Positions 7,487 through 15,536 of a stretch of 64,000 bases of DNA are shown one piece after another; position 1 is the stretch's first letter; each line of letters opens with the position of its first letter. The position numbers and the translations under genes were made by a program. The notes beneath the pieces were generated by a model that saw only the letters and a program-made list of their open reading frames with translations, did no database searches and was not told the origin of the DNA. This DNA comes from Cyclobacteriaceae bacterium (GTDB lineage Bacteria > Bacteroidota > Bacteroidia > Cytophagales > Cyclobacteriaceae): contig JAHBUC010000007.1 in NCBI GenBank assembly GCA_019638275.1, positions 62,001 through 126,000 of the forward strand, written 5' to 3'.

Positions 7487-7897
7487 ATGCGAAGTTCATT
7501 TGCTTTTCTGCTGGCACTCATACTAACAACCGGCTTCGGACAGGGTGAAGATGAACTACGCAAAAGCATCTACTTTGGTGGCGGCAGTTTTTACATTGAT
7601 GAATACCAGGCCGATGAACTGTTTCATTGGCTGGATTCCATCCCCAACTTATTAGACAAATACGACATTCATTTGATCAGTCATACCGATCCTATCGGTG
7701 GCAGGCAATACAACGAATGGCTCTCCAAAATGCGCAGCACAGCGGTGTTCGAGTTGCTGTTACAGCGCAGCATTCCCGAACATAAAATCTCCACCAAAGA
7801 CTGGGGCCTTGAAAATCCGGTTTACCGCAACGACTCCCGCAGGGGCATGAGCATGAACCGTAGGGTGGATGTTATCCTCTATCCGATCATTTTCTAG
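7487..7897 (+). CDS. OmpA-family C-terminal domain protein, secreted
   Basis: A 136-residue protein with a signal peptide (about 1-18, ending GFGQ) followed almost directly by an OmpA/MotB peptidoglycan-binding domain. The domain shows SHTDPIGGRQYNEWLSKMRS (the TDxxG..xxNxxLSxxR motif) and MSMNRRVDVIL near the end. There is no beta-barrel or lipobox, so this is a free periplasmic domain. It may tether to peptidoglycan through meso-DAP. The gene lies 30 bp after the aldo/keto reductase. Confidence 0.85.
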   Translation: MRSSFAFLLALILTTGFGQGEDELRKSIYFGGGSFYIDEYQADELFHWLDSIPNLLDKYDIHLISHTDPIGGRQYNEWLSKMRSTAVFELLLQRSIPEHKISTKDWGLENPVYRNDSRRGMSMNRRVDVILYPIIF

Positions 7898-8030
7898 CTG
7901 TCCGATTTCAGACACCTTTTTGCATAAGCGGACGTACTTTGGTGCAACTTAGGCCACTTTTCTGCGTCTAATACCCGAAATAGCCCCTTGGCACCATAAT
8001 TGGCTAATGGGCACCTAACTACACGTTAAC

Positions 8031-8711
8031 ATGATCAAGCTACGCGACATCGACAAATTTATTGACTCACGCTTTCAGCGCACATTCATTTTAAAAGGGG
8101 TAAACCTTGATGTTGAACAGGGTGAATTTCTAACCATTATGGGCCCCAGTGGGGCGGGTAAATCCACCCTAATGAACATCATCGGCATGTTGGATGAGCC
8201 TTCGGCAGGAGAGTATTATTTCTATGATCAACCCGTGCACAAACTCAAGGAAAAGCAGAAGTCAGAGATGCATAAGAACCATATCGGTTTCATCTTTCAG
8301 GCCTACCACCTGATTGACGAACTGACGGTTTATGAAAACATTGAAACACCCTTGCTGTACAAAGGGGTTAGTGGCGGCCAGCGCAAAAGCATGGTAGCCG
8401 AAATGCTCGACCGGTTTAACATGGTAGCCAAGAAAGATTTGTTCCCCGAACAACTTTCAGGCGGGCAACAACAGTTGGTGGGCATTGCCCGCGCCATTGT
8501 GGGTCAGCCGAAAATGTTGTTGGCCGATGAGCCAACCGGAAATCTGCATTCCGATCAGGGTAAACACATTATGGACATTTTCCAGAAACTGAATGAAGAA
8601 GGCATGACTATTATTCAGGTAACGCATTCAGAAGAAAACGCGCAACGTGGCAAACGTGTAGTGCGCGTAGCGGATGGGGCAATTGTATCAGATGAAAAAG
8701 TTGGAGGATAA
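8031..8711 (+). CDS. ABC transporter ATP-binding protein (LolD/MacB type)
   Basis: A 226-residue nucleotide-binding subunit of an exporter-type ABC transporter. Walker A is GPSGAGKST (38-46), the Q-loop Gln is 90, the signature is LSGGQ (142-146), Walker B is LLADE (163-167) and the switch His is 199. The TVYENIETPLLYKGV stretch is typical of the LolD/MacB/FtsE group. It sits 10 bp before a TolC-family gene, suggesting a tripartite efflux system, yet no MacB-type permease or membrane-fusion protein is adjacent. Confidence 0.92.
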   Translation: MIKLRDIDKFIDSRFQRTFILKGVNLDVEQGEFLTIMGPSGAGKSTLMNIIGMLDEPSAGEYYFYDQPVHKLKEKQKSEMHKNHIGFIFQAYHLIDELTVYENIETPLLYKGVSGGQRKSMVAEMLDRFNMVAKKDLFPEQLSGGQQQLVGIARAIVGQPKMLLADEPTGNLHSDQGKHIMDIFQKLNEEGMTIIQVTHSEENAQRGKRVVRVADGAIVSDEKVGG

Positions 8712-8721
8712 AGTATCAGAT

Positions 8722-10047
8722 ATGAAACGAGTATTAGTTTTTATTGCTGTTTTAACTTCGCTAATAACTTATGGTCAACGTAAGTTAACCTACGAAGAAG
8801 CAGTTCAAATTGCATTGCAAAAAAATGTTGATTACAATGTTCAACAAAATGAAGTAGAGCGTGCTTCAGGTCAACGCCTTCAAAGTATAATGGGATTGGG
8901 GCCGAGCCTCCGGGCAAGTGCGGATTTCTTTGATCGAAGGGGAAGGCAGCAAATTCAGAACCCAGAAACTAATCAAGTAGAATTCCTTGACGTTATATCA
9001 AATAATCTTCAAGGAAGTATCAATGCAGAAATTGCACTTTTTAACGGATTAAACAGATTACAAACTTTTCGCTCCAGCTTAAGCAATTTTCAATCTCAAG
9101 AGTTTGCGCTTGAACGCACTCGTCAGAATACCATTTTCAATGTTGCTCAACAGTACCTGCAGGTTTTGTTGAGTGAAGAGTTGTATCGCATAGCCGAGGA
9201 TAATCACCGGAATCAGGAAGAGAACTTAAAACGGATCGAAGGTCAGGTTGAGGTTGGTGCACTTGCAATAACAGATAAATACAATCAATTGGCAGAAGTG
9301 AAACGATTGGAAAACCTGATGATTAGGGCAAAGAATACCTTTGAAAACGATAAGCTTGTATTGGCTCAGACCCTTCAACTTGAACCGGGTACTGATTTTA
9401 CATTAGTCAATCCGGGTTTTGATGTTAATCGTGTAATGCAATTGGACGTTGATCTTGATGAACTATACAAGACTGCGTTGAATAATCGGCCCGATTATAA
9501 TCAGCAGCGCACATTGGTGGAACGTAATACACGAAGTATGTGGGCATTGCGGGGTAGCTATTTGCCCACCCTGACGGCATTTTACAATTTTGGCTCCTTT
9601 TATAACTCCAGAATACCATTTTCAAGGTCTGATCAATTGCAAACGGTAAACCCTTATCACTTTTACGGTTTGTCCTTATCGGTTCCTATTCTGAATGGCT
9701 TCAGTACACGTACACGGGTTCAAGCTGCTAAAATTGATCGCGACAATAGTCTACTTCAGGAACAAAATCTCAAAACCGTTATATACAGGGATGTGACAAC
9801 TGCTTACCAGAATTTTGAAGCAGCAAAGGCTGGGTACTTAGCGTCATTAGCTCAATTTGAAGCTGCCAACGTTGCTTACAGTCTGGAGAAGGAACGATAT
9901 GAGTTAGGTGTGTCGGCTTTCTTTGAATTCTCGCAATCCAATAATGCCCTTATTCAGGCCCAGGCAGCAAAAGCTCAGGCTGAATATACCCTGATGTTTC
10001 AGGAAACAATTCTGAACTACCAGATAGGCCAGTTACGAGATCAATAG
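8722..10047 (+). CDS. TolC-family outer-membrane efflux protein
   Basis: A 441-residue outer-membrane channel subunit for tripartite export. The signal peptide (1-18, ending TYGQ) is followed by the TolC opener KLTYEEAVQIALQKN. Two long helical repeats follow, each ending in a beta-strand pair (TLTAFYNFGSFY; YGLSLSVPILNGF), and the protein ends with the usual YELGVSAFFEFSQSNNALIQAQ helix. The ATG at 8722 is chosen over the in-frame start at 8674, because the latter overlaps the ABC gene and buries the signal peptide. It probably forms an operon with the ABC ATPase. Confidence 0.9.
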   Translation: MKRVLVFIAVLTSLITYGQRKLTYEEAVQIALQKNVDYNVQQNEVERASGQRLQSIMGLGPSLRASADFFDRRGRQQIQNPETNQVEFLDVISNNLQGSINAEIALFNGLNRLQTFRSSLSNFQSQEFALERTRQNTIFNVAQQYLQVLLSEELYRIAEDNHRNQEENLKRIEGQVEVGALAITDKYNQLAEVKRLENLMIRAKNTFENDKLVLAQTLQLEPGTDFTLVNPGFDVNRVMQLDVDLDELYKTALNNRPDYNQQRTLVERNTRSMWALRGSYLPTLTAFYNFGSFYNSRIPFSRSDQLQTVNPYHFYGLSLSVPILNGFSTRTRVQAAKIDRDNSLLQEQNLKTVIYRDVTTAYQNFEAAKAGYLASLAQFEAANVAYSLEKERYELGVSAFFEFSQSNNALIQAQAAKAQAEYTLMFQETILNYQIGQLRDQ

Positions 10048-10069
10048 AGTCAAAAATCAAATATTTTCA

Positions 10070-10077
10070 TACCTTTG
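10070..10077 (+). promoter_or_regulatory. rpsA promoter, -7 element
   Basis: TACCTTTG followed by CAG is a strong match to the TAnnTTTG -7 box seen before ribosomal genes in Bacteroidota. The predicted start lies about six bases further on, inside the hairpin that begins at 10081. No convincing -33 TTTG is present. Confidence 0.65.
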
Positions 10078-10080
10078 CAG

Positions 10081-10106
10081 CCCCCAATAAGTATTGGGGG
10101 CTTTTT
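10081..10106 (+). terminator. hairpin with T-tract: tolC terminator and/or 5' stem of rpsA mRNA
   Basis: CCCCCAAT at 10081-10088 pairs perfectly with ATTGGGGG at 10093-10100 across the four-base loop AAGT, and is followed by CTTTTT. It is a textbook intrinsic terminator for the tolC transcript. It also sits exactly where the rpsA transcript should start, so it may form the 5' end of that mRNA. Confidence 0.7.
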
Positions 10107-10196
10107 GCTGAAAATCGGCCAAAAAGCAGTGTTTAACCCAAAATTTGCGGTACGCTGGCCCGGCTATCGCATGTACATTCGGGCACATTTTATTTT

Positions 10197-12179
10197 ATGG
10201 CAAAAGAAAAAGCAAAACCCACCGCTCAGGATGAAGAAATTAAAGCGGTAAAGAAGAAGGCAATCGACAGCAAAATCGAGATCGATGAAGATGATCCGAT
10301 GAAGGAAGTGAAAGCCATGGAGAAAGAAGAAATCGTATCTGAGGCTATTCCGGCTACTGAGTTGCGCAAGGCTGTAAAGGCCATGGCCGTTCCGGGTGAA
10401 TTCGATTGGGATGCCTTTGAAACCAAAGGCTTTGGCGAAGGCTATTCCGCCAGCGACCGCGAAAAAATGGAACAACTGTATGCCGGTACGGTAACTACGG
10501 TTGACAGCGGTGAAGTTGTGGATGGTGTTGTGGTTGGTATTAACGACCGCGATGTGATCCTGAACATCGGATTTAAGTCGGACGGACTGGTGCCCCTGGC
10601 TGAATTCAAAGACATGACCGACCTGAAGATTGGAGATAAAGTTGAAATCTTCATCGAAGAGCGCGAAGATAAAATGGGCCAGCTCGTGCTGAGCCGCAGA
10701 AAAGCGAAATTAGTGAAGGGCTGGGAGCGCATCCAGAAAGCATTGGATGAAGACCTGGTAATCGAAGGTTTCGTGAAGCGCAGAACAAAAGGTGGATTGA
10801 TCGTAGATGTGTACGGCATTGAAGCATTCTTACCGGGTTCACAAATTGACGTGAAGCCAATCCGCGATTTCGATATCTATGTGAATAAGGCGATGGAAGT
10901 GAAAGTTGTGAAAATCAACTACACCAACGATAACGTAGTCGTATCACATAAAGTACTTATTGAGAAAGACCTTGAAGAGCAGAAGGTGGCCATCCTCAGC
11001 AACCTGGAGAAAGGCCAGGTACTGGAAGGTACTATCAAGAACATGACCAACTTCGGTGTGTTCATCGACCTTGGTGGTGTGGATGGATTACTTCACATTA
11101 CGGATATTTCATGGGGCCGCATCAACCATCCGGAAGAAGTGCTTAAACTGGATCAGGTGGTTAAGGTTGTGGTGCTTGAGTTTGACGAAGACAAGAAGCG
11201 CATCAGCTTGGGTATGAAGCAACTTACGCCTCATCCTTGGGATTCATTGCCTGCTGATATCAACGTAGGTTCTAAGGTGAAAGGTAAGATTGTGAACGTG
11301 GCCGATTACGGAGCGTTCCTCGAACTGCAACCGGGCGTTGAAGGCCTGATCCACGTAAGTGAGATGAGCTGGTCGCAACACCTGCGCAATCCGCAAGACT
11401 TCATGAAAGTAGGTGATGAGATTGAAGCCGTTGTGTTGACCATCGACCGCGAAGAGCGCAAGATGTCACTCGGCATCAAGCAACTTACTGAAGATCCATG
11501 GACACGTCAGGATGTGATGACCAAGTACGCCATCAGTACCAAACATGAAGGTATTGTGCGTAACCTGACCAACTTCGGCTTGTTCATTGAACTGGAAGAA
11601 GGCATTGATGGTTTGGTACACGTATCTGATCTGAGCTGGACAAAGAAAATCAAACACCCTTCAGAATTTGTGAAGGTTGGCGATAAGATGCAGGTAGTGG
11701 TGTTGGAACTGGATGCGGCCAACCGCAGACTGGCCCTCAGCCACAAGCACCTGGAAGAAAACCCTTGGGATACCTTCGAGACTGTGTTTACAGAAGGTTC
11801 AGTACACAAGTGTACCGTTATCAGCAAGAACGATAAAGGTGCTGTGCTTGAACTGCCTTACGGTATTGAAGGTTTCTGTGCCAACAAGAACCTGGTGAAG
11901 GAAGATGGCGGCAAGATTGAAGTGGGTGAATCACTCGACTTCAAAGTGCTTGAGTTTTCTAAGGATGACCGCAGAATTTCCTTGTCGCACAAGGCTATGT
12001 TCTCTGCTGAAGAGGATAAGCCCGCTGCTGCCAAGAAGAAAGCTCCTGCTGCCGGTAAAGGCAAGACCATCGATAAGATCAACCAGGAAGTGGAGAAATC
12101 TACCTTGGGCGACCTGGAAGCATTAAGTGCGTTGAAAGATAAAATGAACGCACCGAAGGCTGGCGACTCGAAAGAGTAA
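10197..12179 (+). CDS. rpsA: 30S ribosomal protein S1
   Basis: A 660-residue RNA-binding ribosomal protein that helps load mRNA on the small subunit. A lysine- and glutamate-rich disordered N-terminal extension of about 90 residues precedes six S1/OB repeats. The last four are easily seen from their cores NFGVFIDLGGVDGLLHITD, DYGAFLELQPGVEGLIHVSE, NFGLFIELEEGIDGLVHVSD and KGAVLELPYGIEGFCANKN. An Ala/Lys-rich tail follows. It is longer than the 557-residue E. coli protein because of the extended N-terminus and tail. It is monocistronic with a strong promoter and leader hairpin. S1 is essential where Shine-Dalgarno pairing is weak, which fits this phylum. Confidence 0.97.
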   Translation: MAKEKAKPTAQDEEIKAVKKKAIDSKIEIDEDDPMKEVKAMEKEEIVSEAIPATELRKAVKAMAVPGEFDWDAFETKGFGEGYSASDREKMEQLYAGTVTTVDSGEVVDGVVVGINDRDVILNIGFKSDGLVPLAEFKDMTDLKIGDKVEIFIEEREDKMGQLVLSRRKAKLVKGWERIQKALDEDLVIEGFVKRRTKGGLIVDVYGIEAFLPGSQIDVKPIRDFDIYVNKAMEVKVVKINYTNDNVVVSHKVLIEKDLEEQKVAILSNLEKGQVLEGTIKNMTNFGVFIDLGGVDGLLHITDISWGRINHPEEVLKLDQVVKVVVLEFDEDKKRISLGMKQLTPHPWDSLPADINVGSKVKGKIVNVADYGAFLELQPGVEGLIHVSEMSWSQHLRNPQDFMKVGDEIEAVVLTIDREERKMSLGIKQLTEDPWTRQDVMTKYAISTKHEGIVRNLTNFGLFIELEEGIDGLVHVSDLSWTKKIKHPSEFVKVGDKMQVVVLELDAANRRLALSHKHLEENPWDTFETVFTEGSVHKCTVISKNDKGAVLELPYGIEGFCANKNLVKEDGGKIEVGESLDFKVLEFSKDDRRISLSHKAMFSAEEDKPAAAKKKAPAAGKGKTIDKINQEVEKSTLGDLEALSALKDKMNAPKAGDSKE

Positions 12180-12252
12180 TTCATAGCAGGCGTTGGGCGT
12201 TTGGTGCCGGGGTGTTATTTTTACCCGCATCAAGTGATCAACGCCTGATTCT

Positions 12253-12323
12253 GGTCTCGTGGCCGAGTGGCTAGGCTGAGCTCTGCAAAAGCTCCTACAG
12301 CGGTTCGAATCCGCTCGAGACCT
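12253..12323 (+). tRNA. tRNA-Cys (GCA)
   Basis: A 71-nt cloverleaf. The acceptor stem GGTCTCG pairs with CGAGACC, the D stem is GCC/GGC, and the anticodon stem GAGCT/AGCTC encloses CTGCAAA with anticodon GCA. The T stem AGCGG/CCGCT encloses TTCGAAT. The discriminator base is T, as expected for tRNA-Cys, and CCA is not encoded. A terminator hairpin follows directly. Confidence 0.96.
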
Positions 12324-12330
12324 CAAAGCA

Positions 12331-12368
12331 AACCCTTCCCGATAAAACCGGGAGGGGTTTTGTTTTTT
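12331..12368 (+). terminator. intrinsic terminator after tRNA-Cys
   Basis: AACCCTTCCCG pairs with CGGGAGGGGTT, with one G-T wobble and a loop of about six bases. It is followed by TTGTTTTTT. It lies eight bases past the mature tRNA end. Confidence 0.85.
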
Positions 12369-12408
12369 AAGCCCTGAGTTGATTATCTTTCTTTACTAAT
12401 TTACACCT

Positions 12409-12606
12409 ATGACTGAACGCGACCTGCGAAAACTCGAAGCCACCATCCGCAACAAAATGGAGGAGATTAAGAAGCAACGGGTAAGCCTGAAGGATTCCGG
12501 CATTGGCTCGCTTATGAACATGTTGAAGAAGGTAGATGAAGCCTCCTACGAGAAGATAATGCCAGAGTATAAAAAGATGGTGAAGGAGTTTAATATTTTT
12601 AAATAG
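12409..12606 (+). CDS. small conserved hypothetical protein, helical
   Basis: A 65-residue, highly charged protein without signal peptide or membrane segment. It is predicted almost all helical (TERDLRKLEATIRNKMEEIK, then a short glycine break, then MLKKVDEASYEKIMPEYKKM). It looks like a small helical hairpin that could bind nucleic acid or another protein. Codon use resembles the core genes. It lies just downstream of the tRNA-Cys terminator, so it needs its own promoter. Family not recognised. Confidence 0.6.
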   Translation: MTERDLRKLEATIRNKMEEIKKQRVSLKDSGIGSLMNMLKKVDEASYEKIMPEYKKMVKEFNIFK

Positions 12607-12673
12607 GTATAGGAATAGTGTTATTTGTCGGGGAAGACCATCAAGAGTTTTGGATTTTTTTGTTACGATCACA

Positions 12674-13573
12674 CTATTTAGATCCGTCTCTCAATTCTTT
12701 GTTATCAGCGTGTTTGTTTATAAATAGATCAAATGCTTCATGAATTTTGGTTTGGCTAGTTATGAATGAATCAAATACAACTTTATAAACACGTCTGGTT
12801 TTGAGGATATTTCTATAAGCTCTCATTGTATCATTAACTATATTACCCATTTTTAAAATATTGTCATCATACCTAGTCTTTGGATCAGAGAGTAAATTCT
12901 TTATAGGTGTCAATAGATTCTCATGTGCTATATGATATGCTTTATTATTTTTCGCCTCACGCCATTGGTCAGTAATTCCAATTAGTTCATCTAAAAAGGG
13001 GGACGGTTCATCAGGTGGTCTGTTTTGGTAATCCACAACCATTTTATCTCTTAACCTACCTATTTCGTTCATTCCGTTATCGAATGTGTGACAATACCCC
13101 GAAAATACCGTAACATATTTATCAAATGTTTGAAAAAAATCATTTGTAAAGGTTGTTAGGGAGTCAATTCCTTCAATCGTTTGATAAAACAATCTCACAT
13201 TGTCTTGATTTATTTTTTTATCAAGAACAAATATTCTAAAAAGGTCATTTTTGTCAATCCAAGATATCCCGCTTGTATTAATCCTTGTTGGTCTATGCAT
13301 TAAATCACCAATTTCTTCTTTTGATAATTCGGTTGTTAATTCCTCTAATTTTTTAATTGAGGCTGTTATTCCAGAATTTAGCTTCAAAAGACCAAGTAAG
13401 AAAATCACTTTGAGTTCCAAAAGTCTTTTGGTTTCTTTTTGTTCTTCATCTTTCTTACCGAGCCTGAACACTAATATTGCAATGCCGGCACCAACCAAAA
13501 TCCCCAAAAAGTTAATTAGCAACTCTAACCATGAGACGCTTTCATTTCCATAAAACTCACCGAACTGAAACAT
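12674..13573 (-). CDS. orphan membrane-anchored protein, AT-rich
   Basis: A 299-residue protein with one membrane helix near the N-terminus (about 15-40, WLELLINFLGILVGAGIAIL) followed by a long, mainly helical, charged cytoplasmic region. I see no catalytic motif. The DNA is visibly richer in A and T than its neighbours, and its codons favour A/T at third positions (AAT, TTT, ATA). Together with its position beside a repeat-rich gene-free stretch, this suggests horizontal acquisition. The topology resembles small anchored proteins found singly or in defence and accessory loci, but no function can be assigned. Confidence 0.75.
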   Translation of the reverse strand: MFQFGEFYGNESVSWLELLINFLGILVGAGIAILVFRLGKKDEEQKETKRLLELKVIFLLGLLKLNSGITASIKKLEELTTELSKEEIGDLMHRPTRINTSGISWIDKNDLFRIFVLDKKINQDNVRLFYQTIEGIDSLTTFTNDFFQTFDKYVTVFSGYCHTFDNGMNEIGRLRDKMVVDYQNRPPDEPSPFLDELIGITDQWREAKNNKAYHIAHENLLTPIKNLLSDPKTRYDDNILKMGNIVNDTMRAYRNILKTRRVYKVVFDSFITSQTKIHEAFDLFINKHADNKELRDGSK

Positions 13574-13833
13574 ACTTTTGTAAATGTCAAGGTTATGAAA
13601 TATCTACTTTCTAATACTTATATAAATTTTTTTAAGGAATTTTTTATCTCGCCTTAGTTAGAACAATCAATGGTACTGCATCTGTCTTGGTAACTGGTTG
13701 CATTTATAAATAAACTAAGTGCTTTAACGTAGGTATAAAGGTAGTCATTCTGAATACTATATAAGGCTCTATATCTTGTATAAAAAACTGATAGTTAGTG
13801 TCTGTTGGATTGAACCGACAAGAATACATTTCG
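13574..13833. other. gene-free AT-rich DNA
   Basis: I see no coding frame, RNA gene or clear promoter here. It lies between the orphan membrane protein and the structured repeats and shares the low G+C of the former. A promoter for the minus-strand gene is expected near 13575-13640 but no TAnnTTTG box stands out. Confidence 0.5.
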
Positions 13834-14042
13834 CTGATCAGCATTCACCTATCCCGCGCCATGATCTTTTTGCTTTTTAAATGCATTTCATCTGTGGCGC
13901 GGTAACCATATGTCGCCCCTCTGGGGCTTAATAGCTCCCTAAGAGCGACATTATGGTTTTGCAAGATACTTTGGTTGTAACCGTGTCGCCTGCAAATGCT
14001 CCATGAAATGCATAATTAATTGCGACACACATGCACGCCCGT
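13834..14042. repeat. structured tandem repeat, copy 1
   Basis: This unit of about 208 bp begins CTGATCAGCATTCACCTATC and contains nested inverted repeats. CCGCGCCA pairs with TGGCGCGG. ATGCATTTCAT (13881-13891) pairs perfectly with ATGAAATGCAT (14003-14013). ACCATATGTCGC (13905-13916) pairs with GCGACA-T-TATGGT (13945-13957). The small palindrome GCCCCTCTGGGGC and the pair GTGTCGC/GCGACAC are also present. The unit is repeated next door with many substitutions. It is non-coding and could act as DNA cruciform or structured RNA. Confidence 0.8.
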
Positions 14043-14290
14043 TGATCAATGCTTACCTATTCCGCGCCATGAATGTTTAGCTTTTCAATTGTATTTCACC
14101 TGTGGCGCGGTAACTCAATTCATCGGTTAGCCCCCACTTTACGGTCAGGGCTAACCATATGCCGCCCCTCCGGGGCTTATAGCTCCGTAGGAGTGACATT
14201 ATGGTTGTGCAAGATATTTTGGTTGTAACCGTGTCGCCTGCCATTGTTCTATGAAATGCACAATTGATTGCGACACACAGGCACACCCTG
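14043..14290. repeat. structured tandem repeat, copy 2 (with 40-bp hairpin insertion)
   Basis: This is the second copy, about 248 bp. It aligns with copy 1 throughout, but carries about 40 extra bases (near 14114-14154) that form their own hairpin, GGTTAGCCC with GGGCTAACC. Outer pairing is kept with different bases: CAATTGTATTTCA on the left against TGAAATGCACAATTG on the right. The CCGCGCCA/TGGCGCGG and GCCCCTCCGGGGC stems are also preserved. A 69-residue frame on the minus strand (14077-14286) lies in the repeat and is judged spurious. Confidence 0.8.
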
Positions 14291-14317
14291 TGATCAGAGC
14301 CACCTATTCTGCGCGTC
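14291..14317. repeat. structured tandem repeat, truncated third copy
   Basis: TGATCAGAGCCACCTATTCT followed by GCGCGTC repeats the first 27 or so bases of the unit (TGATCA..CACCTATyCyGCGC) and then stops. This defines the unit boundary at TGATCA. Confidence 0.55.
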
Positions 14318-14382
14318 TATTTTTTCATTCCAACCATTCCTTCAAACCCAGTGTCTAAGCCTGCAAAAATGAAATTGTGTTT

Positions 14383-15462
14383 ATGCAGTACATCGGTTAT
14401 TTAATTAAGATTTTTGCTCTTGCCTTGCTTTTTACATACGCTTCTTGCGAGAATGAAGCCCCAGTCCCCAAACTTGATTTTGAGTTTCTTCAACTCGGGT
14501 TGGATGGGTTAAAGGTATATGAGTTATCGATTGTTAACGAACGGCTTTATGCAGCCACGAACAATGGTGTGTACAGCAAACACATTCATGCGGATGATGA
14601 TTTTATTCACCTTGGCCTGGAGGGCAGAAATGTGGTAGACTTTATTGTGTTCTCCGATCAGCACATCCTTGCCACCACGGCAAACCGAGGGGCCATTACG
14701 GACGACTTCTCATTGCTTGAAACAACGAATGGTGGGGATTCATGGGATGAATTGGATATGTTCGGAGAAGATGGATTTGAAGAACCTGTGCATAGTCTTT
14801 CTGTTCATCCGCATCAGGCAAATGTAATTTATGCTACCGGGCTGCGCTCTGTGGCTACCTCATCAGATTATGGAAGAAGCTGGGAACTGCTATGGGGAGA
14901 GTGGGGTGCATTTGCCACGGGCACGAGTGTAGCCGAAGTTAATCCGTCCAAACAAACTGATCTTTGGTATGGTGGCCAGGGAGCAATTGAAAATGGGTAC
15001 CTGGGTGTACTTCGCAACGAATCGGCATTGCATGAGTGGGATAACCTGGTGCCAAACCCAACGGTTGCTGTGGAGGTGATGTTTGACCAACGTGCAACAC
15101 AAACCATTTATGTTGGCTTTGAAGGTGCGTTGATGAAAACAACCAATAATGGAAATACCTGGAAGGAAGTGATTAATGGCCGTAGAAATGGTATGCGGTT
15201 TTTCTATGGCATCGACATCAGCACCAACCGTGTGAACCATGTGTTTGCAGGAGGTTGGCTAAAAGGGGAGGATACTCAACCCCTGATCATCAATTACTCA
15301 ACAAACGCTGGTAAAACGTGGAGGAACAAAACGTTTGATGCTGAGCAAGCCGGAGGAATTCTTTCAATGAAGGTAGTGAGCAGACCAACCCATGAACGCA
15401 TTTTTGTTGGCCTGGATAGGGGCGGGGTGTATGAGATAACCGGGACAATTGATTCGGACTAA
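14383..15462 (+). CDS. lipoprotein with BNR/sialidase-like repeats
   Basis: A 359-residue exported lipoprotein. The signal peptide ends with the lipobox-like TYASC, making the Cys at about residue 22 the lipidated one. The rest shows repeated BNR/Asp-box-like units typical of VPS10/sialidase/YCF48-type propellers, for example TNGGDSWDEL, SDYGRSWELL, TNNGNTWKEV and STNAGKTWRNK. These build a beta-propeller that may bind ligands; sialidase activity should not be assumed, as no catalytic arginine triad can be identified. The ATG at 14383 is chosen; a GTG two codons upstream is possible. It may be co-transcribed with the next beta-barrel gene. Confidence 0.8.
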   Translation: MQYIGYLIKIFALALLFTYASCENEAPVPKLDFEFLQLGLDGLKVYELSIVNERLYAATNNGVYSKHIHADDDFIHLGLEGRNVVDFIVFSDQHILATTANRGAITDDFSLLETTNGGDSWDELDMFGEDGFEEPVHSLSVHPHQANVIYATGLRSVATSSDYGRSWELLWGEWGAFATGTSVAEVNPSKQTDLWYGGQGAIENGYLGVLRNESALHEWDNLVPNPTVAVEVMFDQRATQTIYVGFEGALMKTTNNGNTWKEVINGRRNGMRFFYGIDISTNRVNHVFAGGWLKGEDTQPLIINYSTNAGKTWRNKTFDAEQAGGILSMKVVSRPTHERIFVGLDRGGVYEITGTIDSD

Positions 15463-15536
15463 TTACTTTAATAACTTTCCCTATGCAACCTATTTATTGA
15501 ACAAGTCATCTTAACGTAAACCTCACACCAACCGCT

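Noticed and set aside
7898..8030. Regulatory RNA between the OmpA-like and ABC genes
   Set aside because: Only weak, short inverted matches (GGTGC/GGCACC) were seen; no stable stem or terminator.
14077..14286. 69-residue minus-strand frame in the second structured repeat
   Set aside because: It lies wholly inside the repeat; copy 1 does not keep the frame because of the 40-bp indel. Its open frame is a by-product of GC-rich hairpins.
13834..14317. CRISPR array
   Set aside because: Units are about 210-250 bp, diverged and have no regular short repeat-spacer pattern; no cas genes nearby.
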